Shown piece after piece: positions 7,905-17,602 of a stretch of 64,000 bases of DNA. The DNA is from Endozoicomonas sp965198415. GTDB lineage: Bacteria > Pseudomonadota > Gammaproteobacteria > Pseudomonadales > Endozoicomonadaceae. Position numbers and translations under genes: made by a program. Each line of letters begins with the position of its first letter. Positions within the stretch are counted from its first letter, which is position 1. The notes beneath the pieces are model-generated. The model saw only the letters and a list, made by a program, of their open reading frames with translations, made no database searches and was not told the DNA's origin. The stretch spans positions 558,001-622,000 of the forward strand of contig CBDAPN010000028.1 in assembly GCA_965198415.1 (NCBI GenBank), read 5' to 3'.

Positions 7905-10900
7905 TTATTCTAACCAAACACGAGCGTTGCGGAACATTCGCATCAGTGGTGCGTCTTCACGCCAATGAGCTGGATGCCAGCTGTTTTGCACGGTGCGAAA
8001 TACACGCTCCGGGTGGGGCATCATAATGGTGACCCGGCCATCGGCAGAGGTCAGGCCGGTAATGCCTTGTACGGAACCGTTAGGGTTGTACGGATAACGC
8101 GTGGTGGGCTTGCCATGGTTATCCACAAATTTCAACGACACTTGTTGGTTGCTATGTAATTGTTCAATTTTTGCTGGCTCGGTAAACTCCGCATAACCTT
8201 CGCCGTGGGCAACGGCAATGGGCATCCGTGCGCCCTCCATGCCCGCAAAGAAGATGGAGCGGCTTTGCTGCACTTCAACCATCGCAAAACGCGCTTCAAA
8301 CTGTTCGGACTGATTACGGACAAAGTGTGGCCAGTTTTCTGTTCCGGGAATGAGTGCGTGAAGGTTGGAGAGCATCTGACAACCGTTACAAACGCCCAGA
8401 GCGAAGGTGTCAGGCCGGTCAAAGAAATGAGCAAACTGATCACGGGCCGATGAGTTAAAGAGGATGGATTTGGCCCAGCCCTCACCCGCGCCCAGCACAT
8501 CACCAAAAGAGAAACCACCACAGGCCACCAGCGCTTTAAAGTCAGCCAGAGAGCGGCGACTGGTAAGGATATCGCTCATATGGACGTCAACTGCCCGAAA
8601 TCCTGCCCGGTCGAAGGCGGCGGCCATTTCAGTCTGCCCGTTAACGCCCTGTTCTCTTAAGACCGCAATGGCCGGGCGCACGCCGGTGTTGATGTAGGGG
8701 GCGGCTACATCAAGATTGATGTCGTAGGGCAGTGATGTGTGCAGGCCGTTATCGCCGTCATCCAGCAGGTTATCGTACTCCTGTCGTGCACACTCGGGAT
8801 TGTCGCGCAGCGCCTGCAGGCGATAACTGGTCTCAGCCCACCAGCGTTGGAATTTGACGCGGCTTTCACTGACCAGGTCAACGCCATTAAAGCGGAAGGT
8901 GACTCGCTGCCCCGCAGCCAATTTACCGATGGTATGGGAACACGTTGCCAGTGCGTGTTGTGCCAGCAGATCTTTGACCACACCTTTATCGCGGTGGCGA
9001 ATCTGAATCACGGCGCCCAGCTCTTCGTTAAATAGCGCTGACAGAACCATGGATGGGTTTCCTGCCAGTTTATCCAGATCAACGGCAATGCCGGTATGGC
9101 CGGCAAAGGCCATCTCCAGCAAGGTGGCAAACAGACCGCCGTCGGAGCGGTCGTGATAGGCCAGCAGCAGGTCTTGATCCATGAGCTTTTGAATCACGGT
9201 GAAGAAGTTGCGTAAATCTTGTGCCGAGTTGACGTCCGGTGCGCTGGCGCCCATTTGTCCGTATACCTGAGCCAGAGCGGAGCCCCCAAGGCGGTTGTGG
9301 TCGCGGCCAAGGTCGATGAGAATCAGGTCGGTATCGCCCTGATCGGTTATTAGTTGGGGCGTCAGTGTTTTGCGGATATCCTGCACCGGTGCAAAGGCGG
9401 AGATAACTAACGACAGTGGTGAGGTAACGCTTTTGCTTTCGCCGTTTTCCTGCCACTGGGTGCGCATGGACATGGAGTCTTTGCCAACCGGAATGGCAAT
9501 ACCCAGCGCCGGACAGAGTTCCATACCCACCGCTTTTACGGTGTCAAACAGGTTTTCATCTTCGCCGGGGTGACCCGCTGCGGCCATCCAGTTCGCTGAG
9601 AGTTTGATGTCGCCCATGTTGGCAATACGGGCTGCGGCAATATTGGTGATCGCCTCACCGATGGCCATGCGGCCAGAGGCAGGAGCGTTGATCAGTGCCA
9701 GCGGTGTGCGCTCGCCCATGGCCATGGCTTCACCGTAATAACCGGTAAAGTCCGTTGCGGTGACTGCACAGTCCGCCACCGGCACCTGCCACGGGCCTAC
9801 CATCTGGTCGCGGTTAACCAAGCCGGTAATGGTTCGATCGCCGATGGTAATAAGGAAGTTTTTACCAGCCACAGCGGGCAGCTTGAGTATGCGCTCCATG
9901 GCTTCGAGTAACTCTACACCGTCAAGGTCAAGGGGTTCTGCAGTAAATGACTGACGCTGAATCGCCCGGTGCATTTTGGGTGGTTTACCCAGCAGTACTT
10001 CAAGAGGCATATCCACCGGACTGTTATCAAAGTGGGTGTCGTCTACCAGTAGCCGCTGCTCTTGTGTTGCTTCGCCAACAATGGCGTAGGGGCAGCGCTC
10101 TTGCTGGCAGATGTCTTCAAAGCAAGCCAAGTCTTCCACCGCTACGGCCATGACGTAACGCTCCTGAGACTCGTTGCACCAAAGCGCTAGTGGCGACATG
10201 CCGGGTTCGTCGTTATGAATGGCTCGCAGCTGAAAGTGGCCACCACGGCCGCCGTCGCTGACCAGCTCAGGCAGGGCATTGGAAAGACCTCCGGCGCCCA
10301 CATCGTGAATGAAGGCGATGGGGTTTTTCTCGCCCAGCTGCCAGCAGCGGTCGATGACCTCCTGACAACGGCGCTCCATTTCCGGGTTATCCCGCTGCAC
10401 GCTGGCAAAGTCGAGATCTTCCTGTCCGGTGCCGGTGGTCATGGAAGAGGCGGCACCGCCGCCAAGGCCGATCTGCATGGCCGAACCGCCGAGGACTATC
10501 AGTTTGGCACCGACGGGAATATCGCCTTTTTCCACATGCTCGGCTTTAATGTTGCCAAGCCCACCGGCCAGCATGATGGGTTTGTGATAACCGCGAACTT
10601 CATATCCATCAACGCCTTTCACCCGTGCTTCAAAGGTGCGGAAATAGCCACACAGGTTGGGGCGACCGTATTCGTTATTAAAGCCAGCCCCGCCGATGGG
10701 GCCTTCGAGCATGATTTCCAGTGGGGACACAATGCGTCCGGGCTTGCCATAGCCTTGCTCCCAGGGTTGCTCGTAGCCAGGAATGTGCAGATTAGAGACG
10801 GTGAAGCCAGTGAGTCCGGCTTTGGGTTTGGAGCCTTTGCCGGTAGAGCCCTCGTCACGAATTTCCCCGCCCGAGCCGGTGGCCGCTCCGGCCCAGGGTG

Positions 10901-11819
10901 CTATGGCTGTGGGGTGGTTGTGGGTTTCGACTTTCATGAGAATATGCACGTCTTCTTCATTGAAGCCGTATTCCCGGCTGTTGGCTTGCGGGTAGAAGCG
11001 TTGGGCATGAAACCCTTCAATAACTGAGGCGTTGTCTTTGTAGGCAGAGAGCACACCGTCGCTGTGCATGGCGTGGGTGTTACGAATCATTTTGAACAGG
11101 GAGAGGTCCTGCTCTTCGCCGTCAATGCTCCAGGAGGCGTTGAAGATTTTATGCCGACAGTGCTCGGAGTTGGCCTGGGCAAACATCATCAGTTCAACGT
11201 CGGTGGGGTCACGCTTGAGGTGTTGATAGCTGTCGACAAGGTAGTCTATTTCGTCTTCGGCCAATGCCAGTCCTAACGAGTCATTGGCTGCCACCAGTGC
11301 GTCACGGCCACCTTCAAGGATTGCCACGGTGGTCATGGGAGCCGGTTCTGAGGTGGCGAACAGCTCAGGAATGTCGCTCTCATGGCGCAGTGCGGCCTGG
11401 GTCATTCGGTCATGGAGCAGGCTTGCTACCAGCGTTTCTTGTTCGGTGGACAGTGGGCTGCTGGCGTATACGACGTAGCGAATTCCCCGCTCAATGCGCT
11501 GGATGATGTCAAGGCTGCAGTTGTGGGCGATGTTTGTCGCTTTGCTGGACCAGGGGGAGATCGTACCCGGGCGCGGCACCACAAAAAACTGTGCCCGGCT
11601 CGCCCGCGCTGGCGGCTCAGACGGTCGCAGTTCAGGGCCGTAGGTCAGGAGTCTGATCAGAATGTCCATCTGTTGCTCACTCAGTGGTGAGTGATGGTTG
11701 ATGTAGTGCTGAAAGTCAGCGACCACAGCGGATATCTCAGGCACTGCGTTCTGCAGCCGGGCAAGCAGCTTTTGACTGCGAAACAGGGAAAGGGCGGGTG
11801 TGCCATGCAGTGTGAGCAT
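7905..11819 (-). CDS. purL: Phosphoribosylformylglycinamidine synthase, single-chain PurL
   Basis: A large cytoplasmic enzyme of purine biosynthesis that converts FGAR, glutamine and ATP to FGAM. It is the long gammaproteobacterial form of about 1300 residues. The N-terminal PurS-like part is followed by FGAM-synthase motifs (EVETHNHPTAIAPWAGAATG-type segment, FNNEYGRPNLCGYFR) and the glutamine amidotransferase domain with nucleophile motif GVCNGCQ near residue 1143 and the closing PHPERVFR. The frame is open to 11852, but family members begin MLTLxGxPALS. The ATG at 11817-11819 with GAGGA upstream is therefore preferred. It is transcribed alone or with the small membrane protein downstream. 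Confidence 0.96.
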   Translation of the reverse strand: MLTLHGTPALSLFRSQKLLARLQNAVPEISAVVADFQHYINHHSPLSEQQMDILIRLLTYGPELRPSEPPARASRAQFFVVPRPGTISPWSSKATNIAHNCSLDIIQRIERGIRYVVYASSPLSTEQETLVASLLHDRMTQAALRHESDIPELFATSEPAPMTTVAILEGGRDALVAANDSLGLALAEDEIDYLVDSYQHLKRDPTDVELMMFAQANSEHCRHKIFNASWSIDGEEQDLSLFKMIRNTHAMHSDGVLSAYKDNASVIEGFHAQRFYPQANSREYGFNEEDVHILMKVETHNHPTAIAPWAGAATGSGGEIRDEGSTGKGSKPKAGLTGFTVSNLHIPGYEQPWEQGYGKPGRIVSPLEIMLEGPIGGAGFNNEYGRPNLCGYFRTFEARVKGVDGYEVRGYHKPIMLAGGLGNIKAEHVEKGDIPVGAKLIVLGGSAMQIGLGGGAASSMTTGTGQEDLDFASVQRDNPEMERRCQEVIDRCWQLGEKNPIAFIHDVGAGGLSNALPELVSDGGRGGHFQLRAIHNDEPGMSPLALWCNESQERYVMAVAVEDLACFEDICQQERCPYAIVGEATQEQRLLVDDTHFDNSPVDMPLEVLLGKPPKMHRAIQRQSFTAEPLDLDGVELLEAMERILKLPAVAGKNFLITIGDRTITGLVNRDQMVGPWQVPVADCAVTATDFTGYYGEAMAMGERTPLALINAPASGRMAIGEAITNIAAARIANMGDIKLSANWMAAAGHPGEDENLFDTVKAVGMELCPALGIAIPVGKDSMSMRTQWQENGESKSVTSPLSLVISAFAPVQDIRKTLTPQLITDQGDTDLILIDLGRDHNRLGGSALAQVYGQMGASAPDVNSAQDLRNFFTVIQKLMDQDLLLAYHDRSDGGLFATLLEMAFAGHTGIAVDLDKLAGNPSMVLSALFNEELGAVIQIRHRDKGVVKDLLAQHALATCSHTIGKLAAGQRVTFRFNGVDLVSESRVKFQRWWAETSYRLQALRDNPECARQEYDNLLDDGDNGLHTSLPYDINLDVAAPYINTGVRPAIAVLREQGVNGQTEMAAAFDRAGFRAVDVHMSDILTSRRSLADFKALVACGGFSFGDVLGAGEGWAKSILFNSSARDQFAHFFDRPDTFALGVCNGCQMLSNLHALIPGTENWPHFVRNQSEQFEARFAMVEVQQSRSIFFAGMEGARMPIAVAHGEGYAEFTEPAKIEQLHSNQQVSLKFVDNHGKPTTRYPYNPNGSVQGITGLTSADGRVTIMMPHPERVFRTVQNSWHPAHWREDAPLMRMFRNARVWLE

Positions 11820-12081
11820 GTTCTGGTCTGTCCTCGGGCCAATTAACAGCATTAGAGGAGCTCAAGCCAGGATGGGCAAGTTGTTAATTTTCAGAAGGTC
11901 GGCGTGGTTTGCTCAGCAGTGTTGGCCCACCTCCTGATCAAAAGCCAGTCCTTATGCTTCAGCCGCTCTTAACTCAGGGGAAACGCTGCTAATGATAATC
12001 GAAACCGACCAAAGGAAACCAGTAATCAACCCGCATTTATTGTGTTTAATGGTGATATTGTGAGGAGCTATCGTACACAAA

Positions 12082-12567
12082 TTATTGGGCTGGTTTGGTT
12101 CGCTGGGCTCGAATTTGTTGGCGGCGATGGTGAAAGAAGTCCCGAATGATTGCACTGCACTGTGCCTGCAAAACTCCACCACAAGCCGTTACCCGATGGT
12201 TCATTTGCGGTTGTTCAAGCACTTTTGAAGCGCTGACAATGGCCCCGGCTTTTTGCTCTGTAGCGCCATAAACAAGCCGCTTGATACGGCTATGAATAAT
12301 TGCTCCGGCACACATGGTACATGGCTCAAGCGTCACGTAGAGTTCGCAGTCCACCAACCGGTAATTACCGAGCGTTGTTGCCGCCGACTGCAATGCCAGC
12401 ATTTCGGCATGAGCTAAGGGGTTGCAGGATGAAATGGGCTGGTTATAACCCCGGCCGATCACCTCTGCGCCTTTCACCACCACTGCGCCCACTGGCACTT
12501 CACCGAGCTGGCGGGCTTTTTCTGCTTCTTGCAGTGCTTCTTGCATCCAGAAGGAGTCTTCCATCAC
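12082..12567 (-). CDS. tadA: tRNA-specific adenosine deaminase TadA
   Basis: This zinc-dependent deaminase makes inosine at the wobble position of tRNA-Arg(ACG). The catalytic motif HAE lies at residues 53-55 (His zinc ligand, Glu proton shuttle) and PCTMC at 82-86 supplies the two Cys ligands. The length of 161 fits the family. The frame begins GTG-ATG with AGGAAG upstream at 8 and 11 bp, so initiation could be at 12567 or 12564. In many gammaproteobacteria tadA lies near purL, as it does here (262 bp away, same strand). Confidence 0.95.
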   Translation of the reverse strand: MMEDSFWMQEALQEAEKARQLGEVPVGAVVVKGAEVIGRGYNQPISSCNPLAHAEMLALQSAATTLGNYRLVDCELYVTLEPCTMCAGAIIHSRIKRLVYGATEQKAGAIVSASKVLEQPQMNHRVTACGGVLQAQCSAIIRDFFHHRRQQIRAQRTKPAQ

Positions 12568-13003
12568 AAACAGTTCTTCCTGTTAATTCTTGGATTAGTC
12601 GCAGATACCGTTATAGGGCCGTTTATCCACTGCCGCTGTGGATTTCTGCTGTCGTCGTCATCGCGAAGTACCCGGTGTTTTTGACAGTGCTACGCCCCTT
12701 GGTAGGTATAGCCACCGGGCGGCATTGAGATTTTCTGCAGGTTTCTCATTCATAGCCGTTATTAAAGGAGTATTTTGGCGGAAAGGGTTTGGTTTTGCAT
12801 CCGTAGATGCCGGCGTCGTTTGTGCAGTTTGTGCAATTATTTATGCAAAGCTCGTCATAAAAATGGTAAGGCTGCCGATTTAATCTATGGTTTTTTTTTA
12901 CATGTGAAATCTCTGGGCTATATATAGTGTCTAAGCTAAAAAATTAGTTACCAACTATAAATTGCTCAACCATGAATAATAAAACAGCGGAGGGAAGGAC
13001 CTG
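12568..13003. other. Intergenic region upstream of the T3SS chaperone gene
   Basis: A divergent promoter region between tadA (minus) and the chaperone gene (plus). ATCCAC at 12625-12630 and GTGGAT at 12638-12643 form a short inverted repeat. The last 150 bp are AT-rich (12885-12985), as expected for the T3SS-side promoter. No convincing gene or RNA is visible. Confidence 0.5.
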
Positions 13004-13495
13004 ATGTCTTTCAAGCAGAATGTAGAACAGCATCTACAACACTTTGCCCAGAGCATCGGTCTGGGAGAACTCAAGTTAAACGAGCATGATGCCTGCGGCT
13101 TATGCTTTGACGATACCCTTATCGTCAACATGGAGTATCTAGAAGATGACGAAGCCTTGGTGTTTGTCGCTTCTGTCAGACCGATGGATGCACACGATGC
13201 ATCCAAAACTGAATTGTTCGAAAAAATGCTCTCTTTAAACCTGCAGCATCACAGCATGCAGGGTGCGTTCCTGGCATTGAATCATGATGGAACAGAGGTG
13301 CTTCTCATCCGTTCGCTGCAAGCCTCTTGCGATTACGGCTCATTTGAATCTACGCTGGAAAAATTCGTGAACACCCTCGAATGGTGTGTCAGCGAGCTTG
13401 ACCCTTCCAAACAGGGCCAGCCTATTACTCCCAAAGAACCTCCCCGCCCCCAAAGCGGCCCTGGTGGCCCTGGCGATATGGGAATGATGGTGTAA
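13004..13495 (+). CDS. Type III secretion chaperone, CesT/SycE-like
   Basis: A 163-residue acidic protein. The first about 130 residues follow the class I effector-chaperone pattern: an N-terminal helix (VEQHLQHFAQSIGL), ending in a CxxCFDDTLIVNMEYLEDDEALVFVASV beta-sheet-type segment, then a helix (LFEKMLSLNLQHHSMQGAF) and LNHDGTEVLLIRSL. Such chaperones bind effectors in the cytoplasm and keep them competent for export. A Pro/Gly-rich tail (residues 143-163, PKEPPRPQSGPGGPGDMG) is unusual. GGAAGG precedes the ATG by 5 bp. A terminator follows, and the sctN-U operon begins 308 bp downstream. No effector gene is adjacent, so it may serve several effectors. Confidence 0.75.
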   Translation: MSFKQNVEQHLQHFAQSIGLGELKLNEHDACGLCFDDTLIVNMEYLEDDEALVFVASVRPMDAHDASKTELFEKMLSLNLQHHSMQGAFLALNHDGTEVLLIRSLQASCDYGSFESTLEKFVNTLEWCVSELDPSKQGQPITPKEPPRPQSGPGGPGDMGMMV

Positions 13496-13500
13496 TTATT

Positions 13501-13530
13501 GAAGGGCTTTTTAGCCCTTCTTTCATTTTT
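13501..13530 (+). terminator. Intrinsic terminator after the chaperone gene
   Basis: GAAGGGCT-TTTT-AGCCCTTC (13501-13520) followed by TTTCATTTTT, 5 bp after the chaperone stop codon. It isolates the chaperone transcript from sctN. The remaining 13531-13803 region probably holds the sctN promoter; I see no recognisable operator in it. Confidence 0.8.
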
Positions 13531-13803
13531 GCCCTGCTTTAATTCCCCACTGCGCTTTGCACTCGCTACCTATCATTTTCTGTACCGGGTTCGCAGGAAC
13601 ATTCCGGCTAAATTTCTCTGATATTTCAGCTGCAAACCTTCAGGCCGAATACAGATACATAAGCGTGTAATGATGGACGAAAGCTCAGCCAGCCCATGAA
13701 CTGAAGAACTACACTGCGTCGAACACAAACAGCTGCAAATGACCCAGTAAAGGCTATACCACCACAGCGTCAATGCAGTAGAAAAAATAAGGGAGGCACG
13801 ACC

Positions 13804-15144
13804 TTGGCTAACACTTTTAATTATTTAACTACCGCACTGCAGGGTACGGTGGATAGCAGTCGTCTGGTTGATATTCGCGGCCGGGTGACCGAAGTTCAGG
13901 GTATGATCATTAAAGCCGCAGTGCCCGGCGTAAAAATTGGTGAGTTGTGCCAGTTGGTCTCTCCTGATAATCCGGAGGATGGCGAGCGAAAATCCTATGC
14001 TGAGGTTGTTGGTTTTCAGGGACACGAGACGGTGTTGTCACCTTTGGGTGAGATCATGGGGATTTCCTCCACCACTGAAGTCATACCTACTGGCAAGGTT
14101 CATCATGTGGGTGTTGGCCCTCACCTTCTGGGCCATGTGCTTGACGGGATGGGCAACCCATTAAACCCCAACGCCTTTAATGGCATTGAGCCAGAGAGCC
14201 ACTATCCGGTGTATGCCGATGCCCCGGACCCACTAACCCGACAGATCATTGACCACCCCATTCCCCTTGGCGTCAAGGCGATTGATGCGGTACTCACTTG
14301 CGGTGAAGGGCAGCGGATGGGTATTTTCGCCGCTGCTGGCGGTGGTAAAAGTACGCTGTTATCGATGCTGGTAAAAGGCGCTGAGGTGGACGTTACCGTT
14401 TTGGCACTGATTGGTGAGCGTGGCCGTGAATTAAGGGAGTTTATTGAGCACGACCTTGGGCCGGAAGGGGTTAAAAAGTCGGTTATTATTGTCGCCACCT
14501 CCGACAAGTCTTCCATGGAGCGTTCCAAGGCGGCCTACACCGCAACCGCAGTGGCGGAGTACTTCCGTGATAAAGGTAAACGGGTGCTGCTGCTGATGGA
14601 CTCTGTCACTCGTTTTGCCCGTGCCCAGCGTGAGATCGGCCTTGCCGCTGGCGAGCCACCAACCCGCCGTGGCTTTCCACCCTCCGTATTTGCCACCTTA
14701 CCCAAACTAATGGAGCGAACTGGCATGTCCGATGTCGGCTCCATAACCGCACTGTATACGGTGCTGGTCGAAGGTGACGATATGACCGAGCCGGTGGCGG
14801 ATGAAACACGTTCAATCCTTGATGGCCACATTATTCTTTCCCGTAAGTTGGCGGCCTCCGGTCACTATCCGGCGATTGATGTGTTAGCCAGTGCCAGTCG
14901 GGTTATGACTGCCATTACCACCGAGGAGCATCGGGCGGTGGTCTCCAGAACCCGGGCATTGATGTCTAAATACGATGAAATTGAGCTACTGGTAAAAGTG
15001 GGTGAATACAAACAGGGAGCTGATCCGTTAGCAGACGAAGCCATACGAAAAATTGAATCCATCCGCTCTTTTCTCAAACAAAGAACCGACGATCTGGTGC
15101 CTCTGGATCAGGCTATTGAACAGTTGGGACAGATTGTAGGCTGA
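13804..15144 (+). CDS. sctN: T3SS export ATPase SctN
   Basis: A 446-residue FliI/YscN-type ATPase that docks at the base of the injectisome, unfolds substrates and strips chaperones. Walker A (AAGGGKST) lies near residues 177-184; Walker B is VLLLMDSVTRFARAQRE with the following GEPPTRRGFPPSVF. The C-terminal region has KVGEYKQGADPLADEA. The start is TTG at 13804 with GGGAGG 7 bp upstream. No in-frame ATG occurs nearby, so a TTG start is likely real. It is the first gene of the sctN-O-P-Q-R-S-T-U operon, whose order matches the Ysc/Psc group. Confidence 0.95.
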   Translation: MANTFNYLTTALQGTVDSSRLVDIRGRVTEVQGMIIKAAVPGVKIGELCQLVSPDNPEDGERKSYAEVVGFQGHETVLSPLGEIMGISSTTEVIPTGKVHHVGVGPHLLGHVLDGMGNPLNPNAFNGIEPESHYPVYADAPDPLTRQIIDHPIPLGVKAIDAVLTCGEGQRMGIFAAAGGGKSTLLSMLVKGAEVDVTVLALIGERGRELREFIEHDLGPEGVKKSVIIVATSDKSSMERSKAAYTATAVAEYFRDKGKRVLLLMDSVTRFARAQREIGLAAGEPPTRRGFPPSVFATLPKLMERTGMSDVGSITALYTVLVEGDDMTEPVADETRSILDGHIILSRKLAASGHYPAIDVLASASRVMTAITTEEHRAVVSRTRALMSKYDEIELLVKVGEYKQGADPLADEAIRKIESIRSFLKQRTDDLVPLDQAIEQLGQIVG

Positions 15145-15148
15145 GTCG

Positions 15149-15652
15149 ATGCTAAAAGAGCTGCTGAAAGTTAAAAACATCCGCGAAGAGTCGGCAGAAC
15201 GAGAAGTTCGCCGTTGTCAGCAGGAAGTAGAGCTGCGCAAAAAAGAAGTTGAGCGATGTAAACAAGAAGTGGAGCGCCGCCAACAGGAGCTGAAGGATTA
15301 TGTGCTCTGGCGCAGTCAAGAAGAGCAGCGTCTTTACGATAACATTATGAATACCCATATTCATCAGAACGACTTGGACAAGTTAAAACAAAAAGTGGCG
15401 ATGATGCGGGAAAAAGACGTATCTCTGGAGCAGGCCATCACCGAAGCGCAACAGCGGGTTGAGGCAGCGCAGCAGCGGGTTATAGAAGCAGAGCAGGTAC
15501 TGGCAACCGCAAGGGAAGCGCACTTAAAAGCCAAGTTGGCGGTCGAGAAGTTTGAAGAGTTCTGTAAGGTTCAGGATGAAGAGGCAGATAAAGAAGCCAA
15601 ACGTCTTGAAGATCTTGAAATGGAAGAGTTTACCGGTAAATCCAAGGAATAG
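15149..15652 (+). CDS. sctO: T3SS stalk protein SctO (YscO-like)
   Basis: A 167-residue, highly charged protein predicted to be almost all coiled coil (EVRRCQQEVELRKKEVERC heptads at residues 20-60, then 95-155). It starts 4 bp after sctN. SctO is the central stalk of the export ATPase, equivalent to FliJ or the gamma subunit of F1, and its position directly after sctN is the standard one in Ysc-type operons. Sequence conservation in this family is poor; the call rests on length, coiled-coil character and synteny. Confidence 0.85.
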   Translation: MLKELLKVKNIREESAEREVRRCQQEVELRKKEVERCKQEVERRQQELKDYVLWRSQEEQRLYDNIMNTHIHQNDLDKLKQKVAMMREKDVSLEQAITEAQQRVEAAQQRVIEAEQVLATAREAHLKAKLAVEKFEEFCKVQDEEADKEAKRLEDLEMEEFTGKSKE

Positions 15653-15664
15653 GAGTCATTCACA

Positions 15665-16582
15665 ATGTCGACACAAGGCATAAACTCAAACAGCAATATC
15701 CAACAGGCACCGCCACAACAAGACTATAACCAGCAGTCTCGGCAAGTCTCAGAAAGGCAGGCCAATGACTTCAGCGAGCGAATGGCAAAAGAGAAGTCGG
15801 CCAAAGAAAAAAACAGCGAAGAAGCGAGCAGAAAAGCGGCAAAAGATGGCGATAAACAACCCACTGACGATGCCAGTCTGCTTGCAAGAAACAAAAAAGC
15901 CGTGGGCGAAAGAGCACCCAAAGGCGATGAGAAGCCGCTGACTGACAAAAGCCTATCGGATAGCAATAAGCGACTAACCAATGAGCCAAGGTCTGAAAGA
16001 CACGCAGGCGAACAGCATGCCAAAACCAGTGGTGACAAAAAGCCGAGCCTTGAAGAGCTGATGGCCGAGCGCAGTAAACCCCTGAAAGAGAAAGATACCA
16101 GCAAAGAAGAGTCCGTCATGCTTAGCGCAAGGGAGTCCTCTGAGCACAGTGGCGTAACCACACTACAAAGCCCGGTTAAGGTGGATGCACAAATTCGGGA
16201 AATCCAGCAGGCCAGCACGGTAAAAGAAGTGGACGCTGCCTTACAGAAATTGGCAACACAAATTCAGGTTTCCGCCAAAGACGCCCTGAACGGCGCAGAA
16301 GTTCGCATCACCCTGAAAGACAGCGTATTGCCCGGCACTGAAATCAGAATTCAACGCCACGGCGGAGAGCTGACGGTCACCCTGAACACCACCTCAGCGG
16401 AGGCCGGTAACTTTTTGGCCTCGCACGAAGCAAACCTGCAACGTATTTTGGCGGAGCGTTTTTCAAACGACAAAGTGCAGGTAAACGTCAACATGACTGG
16501 TAGCGATAATCAAGATCAGGATGGTCGGTCGCGCAACCAATACACTGCTGACGACAATGAGAACGAATCCGACAACGAATAG
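15665..16582 (+). CDS. sctP: T3SS needle-length regulator SctP (YscP/HpaP-like)
   Basis: A 305-residue protein with a low-complexity Lys/Glu/Ser/Asp-rich N-terminal part (about residues 1-165), suitable as an extended molecular ruler. The compact C-terminal domain (about 195-285: EVRITLKDSVLPGTEIRIQR, then GELTVTLNTTSAEAGNFL) resembles the substrate-specificity switch domain of YscP and FliK. SctP measures needle length and switches the SctU autoprotease from early to late substrates. It lies between sctO and sctQ, as in Ysc operons, 12 bp after sctO. Confidence 0.82.
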   Translation: MSTQGINSNSNIQQAPPQQDYNQQSRQVSERQANDFSERMAKEKSAKEKNSEEASRKAAKDGDKQPTDDASLLARNKKAVGERAPKGDEKPLTDKSLSDSNKRLTNEPRSERHAGEQHAKTSGDKKPSLEELMAERSKPLKEKDTSKEESVMLSARESSEHSGVTTLQSPVKVDAQIREIQQASTVKEVDAALQKLATQIQVSAKDALNGAEVRITLKDSVLPGTEIRIQRHGGELTVTLNTTSAEAGNFLASHEANLQRILAERFSNDKVQVNVNMTGSDNQDQDGRSRNQYTADDNENESDNE

Positions 16583-16590
16583 GCTGAACT

Positions 16591-17556
16591 ATGGCAGCAG
16601 AACCACTTGACTACCCTTCGGTAACACCTTCGCAGCTGCTGCTTGGCCGAACGTTATCACATCGCCAGACTGAGCTGGCTGTTCCAGTGGGCAATGAACA
16701 CTGGCACCTGTCCCTTAGCAGCGTGACTCCCGACAACATGCCGGGGCTGTGCTTGCAACTAGAAGTGAACCATCAACCGGTAGCGCTTTATTTGGGCAGT
16801 GCGCTACTGGATCGAATTATGCCCGAAAACCTGAGTTGTCAGGTGCTGTTGCAACTTCCAGAGGAACTGATGCTGGCGGCTTTGGAAAATAGCTTGCAGC
16901 CGGTGCTGCAACATTTGATGCAAGCGCTGGGTATCTCTATGCGCTTCATCAGCCTGACCGCCAATAAAGGCGCCGCCAAACCGGCGGAGTTGGCGATAAC
17001 CGTACAAATTGCCGAAGTGAAGTATTCGCTCTATCTGGAAAGTAACCCCATCGTCATTGAACTGCTCAAGATGCTTCCCGTTCATTACGCTGAGCCTGTT
17101 AGCGATACACCGCTTTGGGTGGGGCTGGAGCTGGGTCGGGCCAGATTATCACGAGAAGAAGCGGAAGGTCTCGGTATTGGTGACATCGTATTTTTTCATC
17201 ACCACGTTACCGGGCAACAACTGATTATCCGGGTTGATGCTAACACCGCGTTTTTAGGTGAAGCGGATAATTCTCAAATTACCATCAAACACAGGATGGA
17301 ACCAATGGAAGACGAATACGACGGGCAGGGTGAAATAGACCTGTCGAATCTGGACGTCGAGCTTTTATTTGAAGTGGGACGTCAAACCTTCAGTGCGCGG
17401 GAGCTGCAACAGTTGCAACCCGGTTACGTATTTGAGCTAGACCGCCCCATTGAGCAACCGGTGAAAATTCGGGTGAATGGCAAAGTCATTGCTGAATGCC
17501 AGCTGGTACAGATCAATAACCGACTCGGTGCTCGTATTACCCAAATTTCTGGCTGA
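16591..17556 (+). CDS. sctQ: T3SS sorting-platform protein SctQ (YscQ)
   Basis: A 321-residue cytoplasmic protein whose C-terminal about 75 residues (LSNLDVELLFEVGRQTFSAR through NNRLGARITQI) form a SpoA/FliN-type domain. An N-terminal SpoA-like region lies near residues 155-225. SctQ forms the pods of the sorting platform beneath the basal body and ranks chaperone-substrate complexes. In YscQ an internal start produces the C-terminal fragment as a separate product. Met codons at 17296 and 17305, in the MEPMEDEYDG segment just before the final domain, could serve here, but no clear ribosome binding site decides it. Confidence 0.88.
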   Translation: MAAEPLDYPSVTPSQLLLGRTLSHRQTELAVPVGNEHWHLSLSSVTPDNMPGLCLQLEVNHQPVALYLGSALLDRIMPENLSCQVLLQLPEELMLAALENSLQPVLQHLMQALGISMRFISLTANKGAAKPAELAITVQIAEVKYSLYLESNPIVIELLKMLPVHYAEPVSDTPLWVGLELGRARLSREEAEGLGIGDIVFFHHHVTGQQLIIRVDANTAFLGEADNSQITIKHRMEPMEDEYDGQGEIDLSNLDVELLFEVGRQTFSARELQQLQPGYVFELDRPIEQPVKIRVNGKVIAECQLVQINNRLGARITQISG

Positions 17557-17602
17557 TTTTTCACCCCATTACTCACAGGCCGATGCCATACCAGGGACGA
17601 TT

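Noticed and set aside
10215..11027. 270-codon rightward frame inside purL
   Set aside because: Antisense shadow of a strongly conserved gene; no family features.
12638..12883. 81-codon rightward frame between tadA and the chaperone gene
   Set aside because: Low-quality composition, no convincing start signal, lies in the expected promoter region.
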